Below, piece after piece: positions 59,268 through 64,000 of a stretch of 64,000 nt of DNA (positions are counted from its first letter, which is position 1; each line of letters opens with the position of its first letter). Source of the stretch: Streptomyces sp. NBC_00663 (GTDB lineage Bacteria; Actinomycetota; Actinomycetes; Streptomycetales; Streptomycetaceae); the NCBI RefSeq assembly GCF_036226885.1, contig NZ_CP109027.1:7378001-7442000 (forward strand), given 5' to 3'. Under the pieces are notes generated by a model. It made no database searches and was not told where the DNA came from. It saw nothing but the letters and a program-made list of their open reading frames with translations. The position numbers and the translations under genes were made by a program.

Positions 59268-60245
59268 ATGCCGCAGCAGCGGGGACCGCACCGCATCGCC
59301 GTCATCGCGCCGTCGCCGGTCTCGATGTTCAACCTTGCCATTCCGGAGCTGCTGTTCGCGAAGGTGGAGGTCGACGGGGCACCCGGCTACGAGGTGACCG
59401 TCTGCACCCCGGACCCCGGCCCGGTGGCCACCACGGGCGGACTGGAGCTGCATGTGAGCCGGGGCCTCGATGCCGTCCGCGCCGCCGACACGGTGCTGCT
59501 CGCCGGAACGGGGGAGCGCTACGCGCCGGACCCCCGCACCGTCGCCGCCGTCCGTGAGGCGGCCGGTGCCGGCCGGCGGGTCACCTCCATCTGTAGCGGC
59601 GCCTTCGTGCTGGCCGAGGCGGGGCTGCTGGACGGCCGCAGCGCGACGACGTACTGGCAGCTGGCGGACGAGCTGCGGGACCGCTATCCGGCGCTCGACC
59701 TCAAGGGCGACGTCCTGTACGTCGAGGACGGCCAGATCCTCACCTCCTCCGGCTACGCGGCCGGTATCGACATGTGCCTGCACATGATCCGCACGGACTA
59801 CGGGGCGGCCACCGCCAACGAGGTCGCCCGCCTGGCCCTGGTGGCCCCGGTCAGGCCGGGCGGCCAGACCCAGTTCACCCACACGCCCCTGCCGCCCGAA
59901 CGGGGCACGGCCTGCGCCGACACCCGGGGCTGGGCCATGCGCAACCTCGACAAGCCCCTCACCCTCACCGACCTCGCCCGCCACGCCGGCGTCAGCGTCC
60001 GTACCCTCACCCGCCGCTTCCACGCGGAGAGCGGCGTCAGCCCGCTCCAGTGGCTGCTCCACCAGCGCGTGGAACGGGCCAAGGAACTCCTGGAGACCAC
60101 CGCCCTCCCCATGGACCAGGTGGCCAGATCCTCCGGCCTGGGCACGGCGGACTCCCTCCGCACCCACCTGGTCCGCCGCACAGGCCTGACCCCGACGGCG
60201 TACCGGACACAGTTCAGCCGCGTCGGGACGAGGACCGCCGCCTGA
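59268..60245 (+). CDS. GlxA-family AraC regulator with DJ-1/PfpI sensor domain
   Basis: 325 residues from ATG 59268 with GGAGG upstream; the longer frame is not conserved. DJ-1/PfpI-like domain about 5-190 (TSICSGAFVLAEAGLLDGRSATTYW) and AraC double HTH about 220-315 (ADLARHAGVSVRTLTRRFHAESGVSPLQWLLHQRVERAKELLE). Likely regulates the adjacent exporter in response to a small molecule. The divergent start region is only about 70 nt, so the operators overlap both promoters. Confidence 0.87.
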   Translation: MPQQRGPHRIAVIAPSPVSMFNLAIPELLFAKVEVDGAPGYEVTVCTPDPGPVATTGGLELHVSRGLDAVRAADTVLLAGTGERYAPDPRTVAAVREAAGAGRRVTSICSGAFVLAEAGLLDGRSATTYWQLADELRDRYPALDLKGDVLYVEDGQILTSSGYAAGIDMCLHMIRTDYGAATANEVARLALVAPVRPGGQTQFTHTPLPPERGTACADTRGWAMRNLDKPLTLTDLARHAGVSVRTLTRRFHAESGVSPLQWLLHQRVERAKELLETTALPMDQVARSSGLGTADSLRTHLVRRTGLTPTAYRTQFSRVGTRTAA

Positions 60246-60348
60246 CAGGGTGCCGCGCACCGGTCGGCCGCCCTCCCGCCGGGGAATGAACCCAGCTGCT
60301 TGAACGTTCACTCACCGTCCCCGCCGACCTGGAGAGAGAGCCGAGAAC

Positions 60349-61074
60349 ATGCGCGTCGAGATCTGGAGCGACATCGCCTGCCCGTGGTGCTACGTGGGCA
60401 AGGCCCGCTTCGAGAAGGCGCTGGAGGCCTTCCCGCACCGCGACGGCGTCGAGGTGGTGCACCGCTCCTTCGAGCTGGACCCCGGCCGCGCCAAGGGCGA
60501 CGTCCAGCCCGTGATCAAGATGCTCACCAAGAAGTACGGCATGAGCGAGGCCCAGGCCCAGGCCGGCGAGGAGAACCTCGGCGCCCAGGCCGCCGCCGAA
60601 GGCCTCGCGTACCGCACCCGTGACCGCGACCACGGCAACACCTTCGACATGCACCGCCTGCTCCACCTCGCCAAGGAACAGGGCAGGCAGAACGAGCTGA
60701 TCCAGGCCTTCTACCAGGCGAACTTCGCCGAGGAGCGCTCCGTCTTCAGCGAGGGCGACGAGCGCCTCGTGGAACTGGCCGTCGCCGCCGGCCTCGACGC
60801 CGACGACGTCCGCAAGGTCCTCGCCGACCCCACCGCCTACGCCGACGACGTCCGCGCCGACGAGCGCGAGGCCGCCGAGCTCGGCGCGAACGGCGTGCCC
60901 TTCTTCGTCCTGGACCGCAAGTACGGCGTCTCCGGCGCCCAGCCCGCCGAGGTCTTCGCACAGGCCCTGACCCAGGCCTGGGGCGAGCGCTCCCCGCTCC
61001 AGCTGATCGACCAGAGCGGTCAGGGCGACGCGGAGGCCTGCGGCCCCGACGGCTGCGCGGTGCCGCAGCGGTAA
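60349..61074 (+). CDS. DsbA-family oxidoreductase (FrnE-like)
   Basis: 241 residues, cytoplasmic. CPWC redox motif at 11-14 in IWSDIACPWCYVGKARFEKAL, helical insert, cis-proline loop GVPFFVLDRKYGVSGAQP. FrnE-type thiol oxidoreductases act in polyketide pathways or oxidative stress. The C-terminus carries a further Cys pair (EACGPDGCAVPQR). GAGAGAGC precedes ATG 60349. Confidence 0.88.
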   Translation: MRVEIWSDIACPWCYVGKARFEKALEAFPHRDGVEVVHRSFELDPGRAKGDVQPVIKMLTKKYGMSEAQAQAGEENLGAQAAAEGLAYRTRDRDHGNTFDMHRLLHLAKEQGRQNELIQAFYQANFAEERSVFSEGDERLVELAVAAGLDADDVRKVLADPTAYADDVRADEREAAELGANGVPFFVLDRKYGVSGAQPAEVFAQALTQAWGERSPLQLIDQSGQGDAEACGPDGCAVPQR

Positions 61075-61143
61075 GGAACCCTGGAGCCCCAGCTCAGGGC
61101 GCATCTATAAGCATCGCTTAGCGAAACCACGTAAAAATCGGCA

Positions 61144-62229
61144 ATGGACGGGGAGTTCTCCGAAGCCCACAGTGGATCCATGGACACCTTCGAGAGCCTC
61201 GTCCGTGCCGAGTTCGCCGCGAAGAACACCTACCTCAACACCGCGAGCACCGGCCTGCTCCCGGTGCGCGCCGTGACCGCGATGCGCACCGCCGTGGAGT
61301 CGGCCGCCGCCGGCGACCCGACCGACATGTTCGGGGACGTCGAGGCGAGCCGCGCCGCCTTCGCCCGCCTCGTCGGCGTGCCCGCCGGCCGGGTCGCGGC
61401 CGGCGCCTCGGTCGCCGTCTACAGCGGCCTGATCGCCGCGTCCCTCCCCGCGGGCGCCGAAGTCCTCACCGCCGAGGGCGACTTCAGCTCGCTGGTGAAC
61501 CCCTTCCACGTCCGCGCCGACCTCAAGGTCCGCAGCGTCCCGCTGGAGCGGATCGCCGAGTCCGTCCACCCCGGCACCGCCCTGGTCGCGGTGAGCGCCG
61601 CCCAGTCCGCCGACGGAAGGATCGCGGACCTCCCGGCGATCCGTGAGGCCGCGCGGATGCACGGCGCGCGCACCTACGTCGACGCCTCCCAGGCCGCCGG
61701 TTGGCTGGCCCTGGACGCGGACGCCTACGACTACACCGCCTGCGTCGGTTTCAAGTGGCTCGTCTGCCCGCGGGGCGTGGCGTTCCTCGTCGTCCCGGAG
61801 GACCTCGGGGGGCTGCCCGCGCTGTTCGCCGGCTGGGTGGCGGGGGAGCGCCCCTGGGACGCGTGTTACGGCCCCATCGACGAACTTGCCCACTCCGCAC
61901 GGCGGTTCGACGAGAGCCCGGCCCTCTTCTCCTACGCGGCGGCCCGCCACTCCCTCGAACTCCTTGCGGAACTCGGCGTGGACGCCATCAGGGCCCATGA
62001 CCTCGCCCTCGCCGACCGCTTCCGCGCCGGCCTGGCCGCGCTCGGCCACACCCCCGTCCCGTCCCCGGGCGCGCCGATCGTCTCGGTGCCCGGACTCGGC
62101 CACCGACAGGGCGAGTTGAGCGCGGCGGGGATCGAGGTCTCCGACCGCGCGGGAAACCTGCGGGCCGCCTTCCACCTCTACAACACGGCCGACGACGTCG
62201 ATCGCCTGCTGGCCGCGCTGTCCTCCTGA
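61144..62229 (+). CDS. PLP-dependent class V aminotransferase-like enzyme
   Basis: 361 residues from ATG 61144, or 349 from ATG 61180 (MDTFESLVRAEFA), where family conservation begins. Fold-type I motifs: TYLNTASTGLLP, SAAQSADGRIADLPAI, TYVDASQAAGW and the PLP lysine in CVGFKWLVCPRG. Related to cysteine desulfurase/kynureninase-like enzymes; reaction unknown. TAAGC/GCTTA arms at 61108-61120 may be an operator. Confidence 0.82.
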   Translation: MDGEFSEAHSGSMDTFESLVRAEFAAKNTYLNTASTGLLPVRAVTAMRTAVESAAAGDPTDMFGDVEASRAAFARLVGVPAGRVAAGASVAVYSGLIAASLPAGAEVLTAEGDFSSLVNPFHVRADLKVRSVPLERIAESVHPGTALVAVSAAQSADGRIADLPAIREAARMHGARTYVDASQAAGWLALDADAYDYTACVGFKWLVCPRGVAFLVVPEDLGGLPALFAGWVAGERPWDACYGPIDELAHSARRFDESPALFSYAAARHSLELLAELGVDAIRAHDLALADRFRAGLAALGHTPVPSPGAPIVSVPGLGHRQGELSAAGIEVSDRAGNLRAAFHLYNTADDVDRLLAALSS

Positions 62230-62350
62230 ACCACCGGCCACGGCACGCCCGCCGGCGTCGGTCGAGGACGAGCCCGTACGGGCCGAACTCGCCCTGGATC
62301 CGGTCGACTTCTGCCTTCTCGTGGGCGGCCGGTACACCCCGGACGAGGTG

Positions 62351-62860
62351 TCATCCCTCGGTGCCCTCGATGTCCTCGGTGTCCTTCGTGCAGAGGTTGT
62401 TCTCGACCTTCACCAGCAGGTCGAGGAGCTGATCGCGCTCGGCCGGTGTGAGGCCGGTGAGGGTGTTCTCCTCCAGGGCGCCCCAGGCCTTCTCGACCTC
62501 GGTGAGCAGATGGGCGCCGGCGTCGGTGGCCTCGACGAGGACCGCGCGGCGGTCCGCCGGGTCGGGCAGGCGACGGATGTGGCCCGCCTGCTCCAGGCGC
62601 TGGAGCATCTTCGTGACCGTGGACGGGTCGAGGCCGAGGAGTCTGATCAGCTCCGACTGGCGGGCCGGGCCGCGCTCCCACAGGTGCATCATCACCAGCT
62701 CCTGACCGGCGTGCAGCCCCAGCCCGCGCAGTAGTCTCCCCGCGGCCTTGCGGTGCAGCCGGGCGGCGCGGGAGATCGCGTGGCTGACCGGCCCGCCGCG
62801 GGCCGCCGAGGGCAGCCCGGTACAGGCGGGGCGGGTCTCCGCCTCCTTGGTGGCCTCCAT
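62351..62860 (-). CDS. MarR-family regulator of the adjacent ene-reductase
   Basis: 169 residues. Winged helix with QSELIRLLGLDPSTVTKMLQRLEQAGHIRRLPDPADRRAVLVEAT, flanked by dimer helices. MarR proteins sense phenolics, electrophiles or oxidants. Divergent from the Old Yellow Enzyme gene, with two copies of a TTGGCCGACCA site between them. Confidence 0.88.
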   Translation of the reverse strand: MEATKEAETRPACTGLPSAARGGPVSHAISRAARLHRKAAGRLLRGLGLHAGQELVMMHLWERGPARQSELIRLLGLDPSTVTKMLQRLEQAGHIRRLPDPADRRAVLVEATDAGAHLLTEVEKAWGALEENTLTGLTPAERDQLLDLLVKVENNLCTKDTEDIEGTEG

Positions 62861-62925
62861 GGGGCTCCCCGTTCTCGCCGTTCTCGCAGGTTTCCTGCCT
62901 GGAAGGATACGCGCCCGCGAAAATT

Positions 62926-62985
62926 ACTTGGCCGACCAAGGAATGGGCCGGAGTGACTCCCGGTTGAATTGCTTGGCCGACCACA
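62926..62985. promoter_or_regulatory. Two MarR-type operator copies
   Basis: ACTTGGCCGACCAAG (62926-62940) is an imperfect palindrome with arms CTTGG/CCAAG; GCTTGGCCGACCACA (62971-62985) is a second copy 45 bp on. They lie between marR and the reductase gene and could repress both. Confidence 0.65.
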
Positions 62986-63038
62986 TGAACCGGCCACGCG
63001 AACCTTCCCGTATCGCGTCCGTCGCCCGAGGAGCCCCC

Positions 63039-64000
63039 ATGACCACCGCGTTCGACCCCGTCGACCTCGCCGGCACCCCGCTCGCCAACCGCATCGCGAT
63101 GGCGCCGATGACCCGCAGCCGGGCCGGCGTCGGCGGCCTGCCGACCGAACTCACCGCCGAGTACTACGCCCAGCGCGCCTCCGCCGGGCTGATCGTCACC
63201 GAGGGCATCCAGCCCTCCCTCGTCGGCCAGGGCTACCCCGACACCCCGGGGCTGCACAGCGCCGAGCAGGTCGCCGCCTGGCGCACGGTGACCGACGCCG
63301 TGCACGCCGCCGGCGGCCGGATCTTCGCCCAGCTCATGCACACCGGCCGGATCGGCCACCCCGTCCTGCTGCCCGACGGGCTGACCCCGGTCGGCGCCTC
63401 TCCGGTGGCCGCCGGCGGGCAGGTCTTCACCCACGAGGGCCCGAAGGAGTACGTCGTCCCGCGCGAACTGACCGGGGACGAGATCCGCGCCACCGTCGAC
63501 GACTTCGTCACCGCCGCCCGCAACGCGATCGAGGCCGGCTTCGACGGCGTGGAACTGCACGGCGCCAACGGCTATCTGATCCACCAGTTCCTGGCCCCGG
63601 GCTCCAACCACCGCACCGACGAATGGGGCGGCTCCGTCGAGAACCGCATCCGCCTCGCCGTCGAGATCGCCCGGGCCGTCACCGCCGCGATCGGCGCCGA
63701 CCGCACCGGCCTGCGGCTGTCGCCCGGCAACCCCCTCAACGACATCCACGAGCCCGACCCGGAGCCGACGTACACCGCGCTGGTCGCCGCCCTTGAGCCG
63801 CTGGACCTGGCGTATCTGCACATCATGGAGGTCGGTGAGATCCGCGACCTGACCCTCGCCCTGCGCAAGAGGTTCGGCGGCGTCCTCGTCCTCAGCCCGG
63901 CCTCCGAGGGCCCGACGGGGCCGGACGCCCTCACCCTCGTCGAGGAGGGCGTCGCCGACCTGGTCGCCTACGGCCAGCTGTTCCTCGCCAACCCGGACCT
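63039..64000 (+). CDS. Old Yellow Enzyme family ene-reductase (NemA-like), cut by window end
   Basis: The first 320 residues from ATG 63039; the usual length is about 360, so only the end is missing. FMN TIM barrel: NRIAMAPMTRSRAG, AQLMHTGRIGH, VELHGANGYLIHQFLAPGSNHRTDEWGGSVENR (His/Asn active pair), VEEGVADLVAYGQLFLANPDL. It reduces activated C=C bonds or nitro groups with NAD(P)H. Paired with a divergent MarR sensor, a known arrangement for electrophile detoxification. Confidence 0.92.
   Translation, partial: MTTAFDPVDLAGTPLANRIAMAPMTRSRAGVGGLPTELTAEYYAQRASAGLIVTEGIQPSLVGQGYPDTPGLHSAEQVAAWRTVTDAVHAAGGRIFAQLMHTGRIGHPVLLPDGLTPVGASPVAAGGQVFTHEGPKEYVVPRELTGDEIRATVDDFVTAARNAIEAGFDGVELHGANGYLIHQFLAPGSNHRTDEWGGSVENRIRLAVEIARAVTAAIGADRTGLRLSPGNPLNDIHEPDPEPTYTALVAALEPLDLAYLHIMEVGEIRDLTLALRKRFGGVLVLSPASEGPTGPDALTLVEEGVADLVAYGQLFLANPD

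Overview
This is very high-GC DNA with strong third-position GC bias, GTG/TTG starts, short ATGA/GTGA gene overlaps, twin-arginine exports and sugar ABC transporters that lack their own ATPase. It fits a Streptomyces chromosome (or a close relative), in an accessory region rich in catabolic genes. I see no rRNA, genuine tRNA, insertion sequence, prophage or CRISPR.

Layout. 1-9.8 kb: the end of an ABM-domain monooxygenase, a secreted nuclease, a conserved hypothetical gene whose 3' end has expanded into a 34-bp tandem array, a PhoX-like phosphatase behind a PHO box, a cluster of Y-RNA-like modules followed by a Ro60/TROVE gene, then GntR plus ACC deaminase. 9.8-16.5 kb: a double TerD protein, a small conserved gene, and a deoR-binding protein-permease-permease-dehydrogenase polyol operon. 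16.8-19.9 kb: divergent uronate dehydrogenase and kdgD, plus an unknown coupled protein. 19.8-22.8 kb: an MFS exporter, a TIGR03086 protein and an MBL hydrolase.

23-50.9 kb is a large pectin-degradation island. It starts with a GntR regulator and two sugar-acid dehydratase genes (DHDPS-like and IlvD/Edd-like), then two ABC permeases. Next come PL1 pectate lyase, Gfo/Idh/MocA oxidoreductase, PmoA/DUF6807, GH43, a PL1-CE8 fusion, the sugar-binding lipoprotein, CE12 acetylesterase, PL1, two CE8 methylesterases, PL1, an alpha/beta hydrolase, and two PL9-like lyases around a HAD phosphatase. On the opposite strand lie PL4 and PL3 lyases beside a sigma factor with a membrane partner. Together these would de-esterify and cleave homogalacturonan and rhamnogalacturonan, import oligomers, and turn uronic and pentonic acids into alpha-ketoglutarate semialdehyde.

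51-64 kb holds a purine-type permease, a PBP2-like transpeptidase, GNAT, an IclR gene divergent from a ketoglutarate-semialdehyde dehydrogenase (the likely last step of the uronate route), a DUF1349 protein, an MFS exporter with a GlxA/AraC regulator, a DsbA/FrnE protein, a class V aminotransferase, and a MarR gene divergent from an Old Yellow Enzyme cut by the window end.

The most unusual signals are the tandem Y-RNA-like modules at 6098-6391, the last of which holds a circularly permuted tRNA-like fold, and the breadth of the pectin island with its PL1-CE8 fusion. Phosphate scavenging (nuclease, PhoX-like protein, acid phosphatase), ACC deaminase and pectinases together suggest a soil or plant-associated life.
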